This document shows, one piece after another, positions 43,954-53,073 of a stretch of DNA of 64,000 nucleotides. The position numbers were made by a program, and so were the translations under genes. The stretch is from Caproicibacterium sp. BJN0003 (GTDB taxonomy: Bacteria > Bacillota > Clostridia > Oscillospirales > Acutalibacteraceae). Within the stretch, counting starts at the first letter, position 1. The number at the start of each line of letters is the position of its first letter. The stretch spans positions 372,001 through 436,000 of the forward strand of contig NZ_CP111108.1 in assembly GCF_026314295.1 (NCBI RefSeq), given 5' to 3'. Below the pieces are notes generated by a model, which did no database searches, was not told the origin of the DNA, and worked only from the letters and a program-made list of their open reading frames with translations.

Positions 43954-44414
43954 ATGGTTGTCCTTCTATTTTTTGATACATCCGAAAAACGGTTCGTTAT
44001 GGAAAAATTTTTCTGACCGTTTCCGCCGGTTACAAATATAGTACCGCAACGGAGCCAGGCATGCGCAATCATGTTCCCTTGCTCATCTTTAGACACACCG
44101 AGATAAACGGTGGCTTTTTGTTTTCGTTTCTGAAGCATCCTCTTTGCGGCATAGGCTTGTACTAGACATTTGCTTTCCCAAAAAGTATGTCTGCTCATTA
44201 TCCTGACCGCTGCTGAAATTCGTTTGACTGTTGTGATATCCACGCCTTCATCGGATACAGGCGTCTCCGTATTTCCTTCACCGAGAAAGTGGGCTGTTTT
44301 TCGAAATGGACAAATCAAAATCAGCAACCTGTAATATCCAAGATACCATAATGCTTCCATAAATAATATTTTATTTTTGAACGATAGTCTAAAAAATTTT
44401 TGTAATATCGTCAT
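43950..44414 (-). CDS. Lasso B2 leader peptidase (transglutaminase-like, McjB C-terminal type)
   Basis: A 154-residue protein with the cysteine-protease-like fold used for lasso leader removal. Cys83 in WESKCLVQA and His118 in AHAWLRCG are the probable catalytic pair; the third acidic residue is not obvious. In Firmicutes the B protein is split into B1 and B2, as seen here. First gene of the minus-strand operon, ATG with AAGGA upstream. Confidence 0.87.
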   Translation of the reverse strand: MTILQKFFRLSFKNKILFMEALWYLGYYRLLILICPFRKTAHFLGEGNTETPVSDEGVDITTVKRISAAVRIMSRHTFWESKCLVQAYAAKRMLQKRKQKATVYLGVSKDEQGNMIAHAWLRCGTIFVTGGNGQKNFSITNRFSDVSKNRRTTI

Positions 44415-44992
44415 ATTAAATCCTTTGATTTATGGGATTGTAGACAATTCATAATTAGACAAAATATTTCTAAAATTATACCATATGATACAAATAATTT
44501 CTACTATTACATTACAAGTAGAACTCTTTTGATATGTGAAACTTTGATGCCATTACTTTTATATAGTCATCGCATATTTCGTTTCTGTAAGTGTGGTGCC
44601 ACGTTCCTCTTTTGACAATGAAGTAGAGATTTTTTATGTCATACAGAGTTAGAATTGAATTTATAATTTATGACTTTGTATTTTTCTTACGAAATGCCCA
44701 CACATATGTTGGTTACAGCACTTTGCTGAGTAAAACTTGCTCTGTGAATTGGGATAATAGGGATGCATTACGGTCGCAAATATTTACTCTCATTTGGATT
44801 TCAACTTAAAGTTACAGTCGGAAAAGGCTATTGGGAAACTGCTGGTCGGAGCTGTACCGGAAACTGAGACAAAAATTTCATCGGAAAAACCGCTGTTGTT
44901 CCCTGAAAAAGTGCCATCTAACAGAATGCCCATAAATGAAAAGTTAGGTTATAAAAGATGCAGGATAAAAACGCGAGCAAAATGGTTCCAAT
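44415..44992. other. Intergenic region at the right end of the lasso island
   Basis: About 580 bases of AT-rich DNA. It must hold the promoter of the minus-strand B2-N-D operon. A 66-codon frame at 44794-44994 has no clear ribosome site and no recognised homology. No integrase or recombinase remnant was recognised. Confidence 0.4.
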
Positions 44993-45030
44993 AAAAGAAA
45001 AGAGTCCGGACGCGAATTGCGCCCAGACTC
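44993..45030 (-). terminator. Terminator of tRNA-Ser
   Basis: On the minus strand a 12-bp stem pairs GAGTCTGGGCGC with the complementary GCGTCCGGACTC, followed by TTTTCTTTT. It lies five bases after the tRNA CCA end. Confidence 0.8.
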
Positions 45031-45034
45031 AGTT

Positions 45035-45123
45035 TGGCGGAAGCGGTGGGATTCGAACCCACGAGACCTTGCGGTCTACCTGATTTCGAGTCAGGCCCGT
45101 TATGACCACTTCGATACGCTTCC
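45035..45123 (-). tRNA. tRNA-Ser (anticodon CGA)
   Basis: An 89-base class II tRNA with encoded CCA. The acceptor stem is GGAAGCG/CGCTTCC. The anticodon arm CCTGA-CTCGAAA-TCAGG reads CGA, decoding UCG. The long variable arm is GTAGACCGCAAGGTCTC, and the T arm GTGGG-TTCGAAT-CCCAC is perfect. A relic of its 3' part lies 8.2 kb away at the far side of the lasso cluster. Confidence 0.97.
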
Positions 45124-45189
45124 ATCTTGATTCAATTGCAGATAAACGCAGAAGCTCTAGAAACCTTCCGGCAGAAGTCTGCATTTTTT

Positions 45190-45218
45190 ATTCTAAAGAA
45201 TTTGCCTAAAAAAGTCAA
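45190..45218 (-). promoter_or_regulatory. Promoter of tRNA-Ser
   Basis: Minus-strand -35 TTGACT (45213-45218), 17-bp spacer and -10 TAGAAT (45190-45195), about 60 bases before the mature tRNA. Confidence 0.7.
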
Positions 45219-45238
45219 GGGCGAAATCTGGTTTTTGC

Positions 45239-45267
45239 TTGACTGAAAATCAGTCAACAGGTAAAAT
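45239..45267 (+). promoter_or_regulatory. Promoter of the DUF815 ATPase gene
   Basis: -35 TTGACT (45239-45244), 17-bp spacer and -10 TAAAAT (45262-45267). The -35 is part of a 7-bp inverted repeat TTGACTG/CAGTCAA (45239-45245 with 45251-45257). Confidence 0.6.
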
Positions 45268-45317
45268 AATAGACATAATGAGCAGATTTTCTATTATTTT
45301 GCAAAAAGAGGTATATT

Positions 45318-46556
45318 ATGAACCGCATGAAACAAGCCGCTGCAGAGCTAGCTTCTCTGTCTATTTATCACGGCATCTTAAATCGAACTGTACCCAAGGC
45401 ACTTTATCGCCTGCTTTGGGCTGATACAAAAGAAACTTTTCTCAATGCGTGGGGGGAATTCTTTGCTGTCCTTTGCGAGAGAGAGAGCAGTGAAAACTTT
45501 GCCGGGCATCTAACCAGCACAGCACTATACGATGAAAATGCGTTTTCGCTAGCTTCAGCTGCAGGGAATGTGGATTTTTCTAATTGCATGCAGGCAGCTG
45601 TAGAGCGTGACCTCGAAATCATTTTGGATCTTTCCCGTTTAACCCCCGATGATCTTTTAGAAAGCTGTGGCTTTGAAGATCTTCCGCCGCTGCCGCGTTG
45701 GGAAACGGGAGAACCGGTGGAACTGCTGCGCGGAGATGCAAAGACCTGCGCACAGCAGATGGCTCAGTATTATCAGAAAAACGGATGCGGAATGTATGCG
45801 CGGTATCGGGCATTTATTTGGAGAGATAAGCGGATTTTGCCGGTAGCGCATCCGGACAAGCAGAAAATGAACCAGCTCAAAGGCTACGAAGTACAGCGCC
45901 AAATGGCGATTGATAATACAGTTGCATTTTTAAAAGGGTATCCGGCGAATAACTGTTTGCTTTATGGCGATCGTGGTACCGGAAAGTCTTCTACTGTGAA
46001 GGCGCTTTTGAATGAATTTTATCCGCAGGGACTGCGTGTGATTGAAATGCCAAAAGAATATTTGATGGATTTTCCATATTTAGTCGATCAGATTGCGGAA
46101 ATCCCGATGAAATTTATTATCTTTATTGATGACCTTTCTTTTTCACAGCAGGATAGTACCTATGCAGCACTAAAGTCCGTTTTGCAGGGAGGATTGGCAG
46201 CTAGGCCGGATAATTCTCTGATTTATGCCACCAGCAACCGCCGTCACCTTCTGCGGGAAAGCTTTTCAGACCGTGATGGAGATGAGGTGCATCAGAGCGA
46301 TACCATTCAGGAAAGTCTGTCTCTTGCAGATCGTTTTGGACTTTCTATTAATTTTATGCTTCCTGATAAAGTGCGTTTTCTGGAGATCGTTGATCAGCTT
46401 GCCTATCAGCTTGACCTCAAAGAATATATTCCTTTGTTGGAGTCCGGTGCGGAACGTTGGGCGACTGTTCATGGAGGCCGCTCTCCCAGAGTTGCTCAGC
46501 AATATATTCGCGATGCACAGGCAAAATTAAGCTTGGGAAAATCATTGGATGACTGA
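45318..46556 (+). CDS. DUF815-family AAA ATPase
   Basis: A 412-residue cytoplasmic P-loop ATPase with Walker A GDRGTGKSS (about 215-223), Walker B FIIFIDDLSF (about 259-268) and sensor segment YATSNRRHL. It is a single-copy clostridial family of unknown function. The start is ATG after AGAGGTAT. A lipoprotein gene follows after 23 bases and may share its transcript. Confidence 0.85.
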   Translation: MNRMKQAAAELASLSIYHGILNRTVPKALYRLLWADTKETFLNAWGEFFAVLCERESSENFAGHLTSTALYDENAFSLASAAGNVDFSNCMQAAVERDLEIILDLSRLTPDDLLESCGFEDLPPLPRWETGEPVELLRGDAKTCAQQMAQYYQKNGCGMYARYRAFIWRDKRILPVAHPDKQKMNQLKGYEVQRQMAIDNTVAFLKGYPANNCLLYGDRGTGKSSTVKALLNEFYPQGLRVIEMPKEYLMDFPYLVDQIAEIPMKFIIFIDDLSFSQQDSTYAALKSVLQGGLAARPDNSLIYATSNRRHLLRESFSDRDGDEVHQSDTIQESLSLADRFGLSINFMLPDKVRFLEIVDQLAYQLDLKEYIPLLESGAERWATVHGGRSPRVAQQYIRDAQAKLSLGKSLDD

Positions 46557-46579
46557 GATCCTTAGAAAGAGAGGATTTT

Positions 46580-47503
46580 ATGAAAAAAAGATGGCTTGCA
46601 GGCTTTCTTTGCATTCCCCTTTTTTTAATGATGGTTACCGGCTGCGCGCGGGCACAGATATCTTCTGTAGTTTTCGGGGCTGCAGCTGCCGATTGGCCCG
46701 TAAAGGTAGCGAATGTTATTCTTGCAAAGGAACCTGCTGGTGTTGCGGTACTTTCGGGAAATATTGCCGATATTCTTTTAAAGCTGCGGTATGAGACTGT
46801 TTTGAAAGCCCGCAGTGAAGACTGTAGTCAGAACGAGCTGTCTTCGCTTCCAGTATATAGTTTGGATCAAGCAAAGGAGCTCAAAAATTTGGGCGTTGAT
46901 CTAGCTCTTACGGATCAGACCCCAACACAGGATCAAACCAAAGCTTTTTCTGATGCGGGAATTATTTTGCTTAGCCTTTCGCCGGCAAATGGAAGAGCAG
47001 ATCTCTGTCGCCTTTATACAGAAGTTGGAACCGCAGTGAAAGGCGAACGAACCGGATACGAGCAGGGAGCTAGAATGGCAGAACAGGTTTTGATGGGGAT
47101 TGATTCTGTTGCACGGATTATTCCCGATAAAAACGTTCTGCTGACTGGAATTTATGTTTCGGATCTTGGTGGATCAACGGTTACTGGGGATATGTTTCAG
47201 AATTCCATTCTGGAAAGTGCCGGCATAACCAATGTGGCCGCAGACTTTAAAGGTGGAAAAATGGATTTGACTGCTCTCAAAAGAGAAAATCCGCAGGTGA
47301 TTTTCTGTCCGATTGGGTTAAAGGAAAAGCTCGAAAGTGCGGATATCTTTGAGGACCTTTCTGCAGTGAAGGAAGGTCGCGTCTATGAAATTGATCCCAA
47401 TTATATGAAATGGCAGGGGGAGACCGTGATTTTTGCAGTAACGGAGATTGCAGGATTCGCTTATCCGGAATTAAAGCAGACAGGTTCTTTGTCTGCTTTA
47501 TAA
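46580..47503 (+). CDS. Substrate-binding lipoprotein (BtuF/FepB-like fold)
   Basis: A 307-residue exported protein. A Lys-rich signal peptide ends in the lipobox VTGC (about Cys22). The mature part resembles helical-backbone metal-receptor binding proteins (VYSLDQAKELKNLGVDLALT, then a second lobe with NPQVIFCPIG and EIDPNYMKWQG). No cognate ABC ATPase or permease is adjacent. The ligand may be a corrinoid or iron complex, but this is a guess. A terminator follows. Confidence 0.75.
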   Translation: MKKRWLAGFLCIPLFLMMVTGCARAQISSVVFGAAAADWPVKVANVILAKEPAGVAVLSGNIADILLKLRYETVLKARSEDCSQNELSSLPVYSLDQAKELKNLGVDLALTDQTPTQDQTKAFSDAGIILLSLSPANGRADLCRLYTEVGTAVKGERTGYEQGARMAEQVLMGIDSVARIIPDKNVLLTGIYVSDLGGSTVTGDMFQNSILESAGITNVAADFKGGKMDLTALKRENPQVIFCPIGLKEKLESADIFEDLSAVKEGRVYEIDPNYMKWQGETVIFAVTEIAGFAYPELKQTGSLSAL

Positions 47504-47544
47504 ATTGCGGTTTCGTAAGGAGCCTAATTCAATCAACAAAAATC

Positions 47545-47580
47545 AAAAAGCAGTACAGTCTTTTGGCTGTACTGCTTTTT
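47545..47580. terminator. Bidirectional terminator
   Basis: A perfect 14-bp stem AAAAAGCAGTACAG/CTGTACTGCTTTTT between the convergent lipoprotein and trpS genes. Confidence 0.9.
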
Positions 47581-47629
47581 TTATCGTGATCTAAATTTGT
47601 CCTTTGCTAAAACAAATAAATTCTTTTTA

Positions 47630-48664
47630 TTAAAGTTCGCGGGGAAGAAAACCAACCTTCCGCATGACTTTACTAAGGGTGCGGTTTGCAATCCGTGCTG
47701 CTTTTTCAGCACTTTCATTCCAGCAAGACTGCAGAAAAGCTTTGTCTTTGCTGTATTTTGCATACCGCTCTTGAATCGGGCGAAGATGCTCTACAACTGC
47801 TTCTCCAACGGCTGTCTTAAAATCACCATAACCGCGTCCGGAAAATTCTGCTTCAATTTCCTGATAATTTTTGCCGGTGACACAGCTGTATATATCCATT
47901 AGATTATTAATTCCATCTTTTCCTTCGCCATAGTGGACACAGGCTTCACTGTCTGTGATGGCACGCTTAAACTTGCGCATGATATCTTCCGGCTTGTCCA
48001 ATACATAAATACAACCATTTACATTTTCATCGGATTTGCTCATCTTTTTGGTGGGATCTTGAAGGCTCATGATTTTGCCGCCCTGCTTCATGGTATAGCC
48101 TTCTGGAATTTTAAAAGTGGGGCTGTAAAGACCATTAAAGCGAGTTGCAATATTACGGGTCAGTTCCAGATGTTGCGTCTGATCAGCACCAACTGGAACT
48201 AAGTCGGCCTGATAGAGCAGAATGTCTGCTGCCATCAAACTCGGATAGGTAAAAAGTCCAGCATTAATATTATCCGCGTGTTTTTTAGACTTATCCTTAA
48301 ACTGCGTCATGCGGGAAAGCTCTCCAAATTGTGTATAGCAGTCAAGGACCCATGCAAGCTGTGCATGAGCGGGAACATGGCTCTGAAGGAAGAATAGACT
48401 TTTTTTAACATCAATTCCGCAGGCGAGAAGAAGCGCATAGGCTTCCAATGCATGTTTGCGGAATTGTGCCGGTTCCTGCCGAACCGTGATTGTGTGTAAA
48501 TCTGCCAAAGCAAAAATACAGTCAAATTCATCCTGTAAGCTAATCCAATTTTTAAGTGCCCCAAGATAATTTCCCAGTGTAATATTTCCACTGGGCTGGA
48601 TAGCACTGAATATGCGTTTTTTAGGTGCTTCGGAATTCGTTGTAGTAGGATTGGTAATCTCCAT
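47630..48664 (-). CDS. trpS: Tryptophanyl-tRNA synthetase
   Basis: A 344-residue class I synthetase charging tRNA-Trp. The HIGH-like PSGNITLGNYLGA is near the N-terminus and the KMSKS-like KKMSKSDEN near 205. Length is normal for TrpRS. I chose the ATG at 48664 (MEITNPTT), with AGGAG 12 bases upstream. An in-frame TTG would add 11 residues. It lies 39 bases after the aminotransferase gene; there is no room for a T-box leader. Confidence 0.95.
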   Translation of the reverse strand: MEITNPTTTNSEAPKKRIFSAIQPSGNITLGNYLGALKNWISLQDEFDCIFALADLHTITVRQEPAQFRKHALEAYALLLACGIDVKKSLFFLQSHVPAHAQLAWVLDCYTQFGELSRMTQFKDKSKKHADNINAGLFTYPSLMAADILLYQADLVPVGADQTQHLELTRNIATRFNGLYSPTFKIPEGYTMKQGGKIMSLQDPTKKMSKSDENVNGCIYVLDKPEDIMRKFKRAITDSEACVHYGEGKDGINNLMDIYSCVTGKNYQEIEAEFSGRGYGDFKTAVGEAVVEHLRPIQERYAKYSKDKAFLQSCWNESAEKAARIANRTLSKVMRKVGFLPREL

Positions 48665-48703
48665 ATTTGTTTTTATCTCCTCATAAAATGGTATCAAAAA
48701 AAG

Positions 48704-49897
48704 TCAGCCGCGATCTTTCCAGCCTTTTGCAAGTTCTCCCAGACGGTGAATTCCTTCTGCGAGTTCTTCATCGGTAGGAGAAGAATAATTAATGCGGAAG
48801 CTCTGGCATGGCATCGTATCATCAGTGTAAAATGCGTTGCCAGGTACAGCACAAACTTTGCATTCCTTTACGGCAGCAGCGCAGAAATCGAGCATTGGAA
48901 TGGAATTCGGCAGTGTACACCAGATAAAAAGTCCGCCTTCAATTGCGCGGTAAGGCATCAATTCCTGATAGGGAGCCAAAGCTTCCTCTGCAATGGAATA
49001 TTTATTGCGGTAAATCGTGCGCAGTGCGGTTAGATGTTCCGAAAGATCGTAATGAGTCAAAAAGCGGTGGATCACCATCTGACTCCAAATGTTGGTATGG
49101 ACGTCCTGTCCCTGTTTGCAGACGACCATTTTTTGAATCAGTTCATTGCCGCAGACCGCATAGCCGACACGCATGCCGGGAGAAACGATTTTGCTGAAGG
49201 TACCGCAGTAAAGGACGCGGTTGTCAGTATCCAATGTTTTAATTGCAGAAATCGGTTCGCCGGCGAACCGGAGTTCTCCGTAAGGATTGTCTTCGATAAT
49301 AAGAATGTCATATTCCTGCGCAAGCCTGTAAATTTCTTTCCGCTTTTCCCAACTGGTTGTGATGCCGGTAGGATTCTGAAAGTTTGGAATAATATAAAGG
49401 AATTTAACGCGGCTTTCTTCTTTTAGCGCTTTTTCAAGTTCAATCAAATCGAGTCCGTCGTCCTGCAGAGGGATTCCGCGCAGACGGGCATTATAAGAGC
49501 GAAAAGTATTAAGAGCCCCTAAAAAACTGGGCTCTTCACAGAGAACCACATCGCCTTCATTTAAAAGAGATTTGGAAACGAGATCCATAATTTGCTGTGC
49601 ACCGCTTGTGATGATGAGTTCGTCGTTTTCATGATAGATATTTCCTTTTCTCAAAATCTCGCGTAGATCCTCACGCAAAGCGGGTAAACCCTCGGTGACA
49701 CTGTACTGTAGTGCATCAATTGGGTGGTCTTTCATAATGGCGGTACTGCATTCCCGCAGTGGGACAACCGGGAAGGCTTCCGGTGCAGGATTCCCAGCAG
49801 AAAGAGAAATGACATTAGGGTCACTTGCATACTTTAAAATTTCGCGAATAGCAGAGGGTTTTAACCCCATTACGCGGTCAGCAAATTGATAATCCAT
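48704..49897 (-). CDS. PLP-dependent aminotransferase (class I/II)
   Basis: A 397-residue enzyme of the aminoadipate/kynurenine-type aminotransferase group (LSAGNPAPEAFP start region). The PLP Lys lies in GTFSKIVSPGMRVG (about 235-248), with the conserved NPTG and DNPYGEL segments and the C-terminal FRINYS. The start at 49897 (MDYQFADRVMG) has AGAAGG ten bases upstream. It may be co-transcribed with trpS. Amino-acid specificity cannot be read from the sequence. Confidence 0.88.
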   Translation of the reverse strand: MDYQFADRVMGLKPSAIREILKYASDPNVISLSAGNPAPEAFPVVPLRECSTAIMKDHPIDALQYSVTEGLPALREDLREILRKGNIYHENDELIITSGAQQIMDLVSKSLLNEGDVVLCEEPSFLGALNTFRSYNARLRGIPLQDDGLDLIELEKALKEESRVKFLYIIPNFQNPTGITTSWEKRKEIYRLAQEYDILIIEDNPYGELRFAGEPISAIKTLDTDNRVLYCGTFSKIVSPGMRVGYAVCGNELIQKMVVCKQGQDVHTNIWSQMVIHRFLTHYDLSEHLTALRTIYRNKYSIAEEALAPYQELMPYRAIEGGLFIWCTLPNSIPMLDFCAAAVKECKVCAVPGNAFYTDDTMPCQSFRINYSSPTDEELAEGIHRLGELAKGWKDRG

Positions 49898-50018
49898 ATA
49901 AATTAGCCTTCTTTCTTTTAAACTCAAGCGTATATTTTATTTCAATGATTACTTTAAACTTTATTCTATCACAGAACGGCCGATGATTCCAGAAAAAAGT
50001 TCATCTTTCCGGCGGTTT

Positions 50019-50052
50019 CTGACAAAGTTGTAAAACCGGATTTCCTTATAAT
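50019..50052 (+). promoter_or_regulatory. Spo0A-type promoter of spoIIE
   Basis: CTGACA (50019-50024) and TATAAT (50047-50052) are separated by 22 bases, the abnormally long spacing known from Spo0A-activated spoIIG/spoIIE promoters. TCTGACA overlapping the -35 matches 5 of 7 bases of a reversed 0A box (TTCGACA). It lies about 90 bases before the start codon. Confidence 0.5.
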
Positions 50053-50142
50053 GGAAATATCACAATCCCTGTGTTTTTCGGGAAATTTGGAGTCGAAAAT
50101 CATGCCGAAAAACGCGGAATAAGAAAGGATGGCTTTCTCTCT

Positions 50143-52242
50143 ATGACAACGACGAAAAGCAGAGCAGCGGACAAGCCTCAGGAAGACGCACTTTTTCGGA
50201 ATCTGTGCGGTCAGATTGTCTTTTTTGCCTTAGGGTTGCTCTGCTCAAAAGCAACTGTATTTGGGGAATATGCCCCGTTTGGGGTTGCGTTGGCGGCGGC
50301 AGCGCCCGGAACCCTGATCTGGGGAGGTACGGCGGGTGCCCTTTTGGGGTATCTCCTTCCGGGAGTCGCAAGAGTTCCGGTGCATTATCTAGCGGCGCTT
50401 TTGGCTGGCGGAGCACTCAGATGGGCTTTAAATGACTTGGTTAAACCAAGCCAAAAAGCATTGCTTTCGGGGGGAGCTGCAGGACTTTCAGTACTGTGTA
50501 CAGGGCTTTGTGTTGCAGTTGTCAATGGGGCCTCCGGAGGAAGCACAGCCCTTTTTGTGGCAGAGTCTCTTTTAAGCGGCGCATGGGGCTATTTCTTTGC
50601 CCGCACTTTGGAGGTGCTTTGGGACAAGCCTTCTACCGCCGGCCTTTTGCCGCAGGATCTTTGCTGCTGTGCGTTTTCGGCCGGAGCTATATTGCTGGCG
50701 CTTTCCGGTGTTGCAGTGGAGGGAGTCTCTCTTGGAAGAATCTTGGCCGTTTTATTTATTCTTTATGCGGCACGGTTTGGCGGCGCTGCAGGAGGGGCTG
50801 TCTCTGGAATAGGAGCAGGAGCAGCCTTTGCACTTTCTACAACCGGACTCAATTATCTTTCCGGCGCTTATGCACTTGGAGGTTTGATGGCAGGCTTGTT
50901 TTCGCCTTTGGGAAAGCTTGCAGGAGCTTGTGCCTTTGTAATGGCAAATGTGATTGCTTCTTTGCAGGTGGGTTCGACGCCGACTGTTGTTGCTGGAATT
51001 TATGAAGTCGCAATTGCGACGGTTGTTTATATGATATTGCCCTCTCGCATCGGTGCCAGATTCTTGCGCTTTTTTGCGAGAAAAGATGATGCTCCCCGCA
51101 CGGATGGGCTAAGGAGATCAATTGTTTCTCGGCTGGATTTTACGGCACAGACTATGGAGAAAATATCAGATACGGTAGAGCAGGTTGGGGATAAACTGGA
51201 TGAAGCAGACCAGCTTGAAAGTGCGCGAGAACATACCATGCCGATTCTGCCGGGAAAAAATCTTGCACGCGGTCTTCTAATCCAACAATTTTCAACTGTA
51301 GGAACTGTTTTAGAAGAGATGGCTTCTGATCTGGAAATTTATGAACGCTGTGATTATCAGACCGCGAGGGCGGTTCGAGAAGTGCTGCGGGATTTCAACC
51401 TGACCCCGGTAGATGTAAATTGTATGGTGGATCGATTTGGTCGGATGAAAGTAGAAGCCCTAGCAACGCGCAGTGGAGCGGGAGTCGTTAATAAAGCACA
51501 GCTTGCGCAGGAAATTTCGCGCACCTGTAGTCGACGTTTTAATTCACCGGTCATTGTGCGTGTCGGTGCCAACTGGCGGATGGTTTTTAGCGAACGGGTT
51601 CGCTATCGTGTATTGGCAGGATGTGCACGTCATTCGTGTGATAATCAAAAGCTCTGTGGGGATAGTTATCAGTATTTTTCAGATGGACAGGGGCATGAGA
51701 TTGCCGTTTTAAGCGATGGAATGGGGACCGGAGGCCGTGCTGCTGTTGATGGAACAATGGCCGCCGATGTTTTTTCAGATTTGATGAAAGCGGGAATTGG
51801 ATTTGACAGTGCTCTTAAAATAGTCAATTCTGCGCTTGTGGTTAAATCTGTTGATGAATCGCTGGCAACGCTGGATGTTTTGAGCCTTGATCTTTATACC
51901 GGTTCGGTAGAATTTTATAAAGCAGGCGCACCAATGAGCTTTGTGCGCAGAGATGGGGATGTAATTCCCATTGATGCGCCTGGAGTGCCGGTAGGAATTT
52001 TGGAAGAAGCAAAGTTCCATAAAATCAATGAAGAAATAGACGCAGGCGATTTAATTATTCTTTTGAGTGACGGAGCGCTTTCTTCAGGAGCTAACTGGAT
52101 TGCGGATAAAATTTCCGGCTGGGATGATCGCATGCCGCAGGAATTGGCAGAATCTATTGTAGCGGAAGCGGTTGCCCGGCGAGTGGATGGACATGATGAT
52201 GATATAACGGTGCTTGTATTTAAATTGATTGACAATCACTGA
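50143..52242 (+). CDS. spoIIE: Stage II sporulation protein E
   Basis: A 699-residue protein phosphatase that dephosphorylates SpoIIAA to activate SigF and helps polar septation. The N-terminal third has about ten hydrophobic segments. A central regulatory region follows, and the C-terminal PP2C domain shows LSDGMGTGGRAA, LLSDGALSSGA and GHDDDITVLVF. Somewhat shorter than the Bacillus protein (about 827). The ATG at 50143 (MTTTKSRAADK) has AAGGATGG upstream; earlier in-frame starts are unlikely. It shows that the organism is a spore former or descends from one. Confidence 0.95.
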   Translation: MTTTKSRAADKPQEDALFRNLCGQIVFFALGLLCSKATVFGEYAPFGVALAAAAPGTLIWGGTAGALLGYLLPGVARVPVHYLAALLAGGALRWALNDLVKPSQKALLSGGAAGLSVLCTGLCVAVVNGASGGSTALFVAESLLSGAWGYFFARTLEVLWDKPSTAGLLPQDLCCCAFSAGAILLALSGVAVEGVSLGRILAVLFILYAARFGGAAGGAVSGIGAGAAFALSTTGLNYLSGAYALGGLMAGLFSPLGKLAGACAFVMANVIASLQVGSTPTVVAGIYEVAIATVVYMILPSRIGARFLRFFARKDDAPRTDGLRRSIVSRLDFTAQTMEKISDTVEQVGDKLDEADQLESAREHTMPILPGKNLARGLLIQQFSTVGTVLEEMASDLEIYERCDYQTARAVREVLRDFNLTPVDVNCMVDRFGRMKVEALATRSGAGVVNKAQLAQEISRTCSRRFNSPVIVRVGANWRMVFSERVRYRVLAGCARHSCDNQKLCGDSYQYFSDGQGHEIAVLSDGMGTGGRAAVDGTMAADVFSDLMKAGIGFDSALKIVNSALVVKSVDESLATLDVLSLDLYTGSVEFYKAGAPMSFVRRDGDVIPIDAPGVPVGILEEAKFHKINEEIDAGDLIILLSDGALSSGANWIADKISGWDDRMPQELAESIVAEAVARRVDGHDDDITVLVFKLIDNH

Positions 52243-52318
52243 CCGAAAAGTTGCAATTTGCTTGATGTCATGATATGATTCTCCTTGCTAATTGTTTTAA
52301 AAGCAGGGGGATTGCGGT

Positions 52319-53059
52319 ATGCTGTTTGTTTCTGGGGTATTGTTTATTTTAATTGGCATTTATGTTGGAATCAAGATTTACCGAAAATCACAGAATCAGG
52401 AAGAAGAAAAGTTCGGAAGGATTCCCAAATTTTTAACTTTGCAGGAGATATTCGAAAAGTTGGGGGAGCATCCGGATTTTAAACGAAATGAGGTCGTTCG
52501 TTTGCAGGGGACCCTCTATTGTGATCATACGGAAGAAACACCGCTTTCCGGGACTTCGGCGATTTATTATGAAAGCCGGGCGGACGCAATGGAAAAGGGT
52601 GGAATCGAAAAACCGATTTTTGAACGTTCCAGCCAAAATGTTCTTTATTTCGAAGAGAAAACCTCAGGCAAACGAATTTATTTAGATTTGAAAAACTATG
52701 GAAAATATGCACAGATTCTTCCAGCATGTTTTGAAACGGTCTTGGTTGATTCTCCCGATTACGAAAAATTTCAGGACAAGCTTTCTTATCAGCCGGAAAA
52801 TCCGGATAATTTCAGAGGCTTTAAGGTAACGGAAGGATATCTTCCAGAAGGACAAACCGTCTTTGTAAAAGGCAGACTCATAGAAAAAGAGGGAAAGATA
52901 TGGATTTTCCCGAATGCAAGAGATCCTTTCTTCTCCTATCATCAGCAATGTGTATCGAAAAAAGATAACTCCATGAAAGTGGCTGCAATTGGAACGACAG
53001 CTGTTATGGTGATTTTAGGAGTCTTTTGCCTCATTACGTATTTTCAGCATGGCTTATAA
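52319..53059 (+). CDS. Membrane protein with a GIDE/E3-ligase-like domain
   Basis: A 246-residue protein with an N-terminal transmembrane segment (about 2-20) and a C-terminal one (about 220-242). A central soluble region (about 55-210) shows a pattern similar to bacterial GIDE-type proteins (VRLQGTL near 61-67, ETVLVDSP, EGYLPEGQTVFVKGRLIEKE). The family match is tentative and the function unknown. It follows spoIIE by 76 bases. Confidence 0.6.
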   Translation: MLFVSGVLFILIGIYVGIKIYRKSQNQEEEKFGRIPKFLTLQEIFEKLGEHPDFKRNEVVRLQGTLYCDHTEETPLSGTSAIYYESRADAMEKGGIEKPIFERSSQNVLYFEEKTSGKRIYLDLKNYGKYAQILPACFETVLVDSPDYEKFQDKLSYQPENPDNFRGFKVTEGYLPEGQTVFVKGRLIEKEGKIWIFPNARDPFFSYHQQCVSKKDNSMKVAAIGTTAVMVILGVFCLITYFQHGL

Positions 53060-53073
53060 AAAATGTAAGAACT

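Noticed and set aside
44794-44994. 66-codon plus-strand frame near tRNA-Ser
   Set aside because: No ribosome site or recognised family; might be a gene relic but cannot be supported.
47630-48664. T-box leader sought before trpS and glyQS
   Set aside because: Upstream gaps are only 39 and 16 bases, and no T-box core or specifier loop was recognised.
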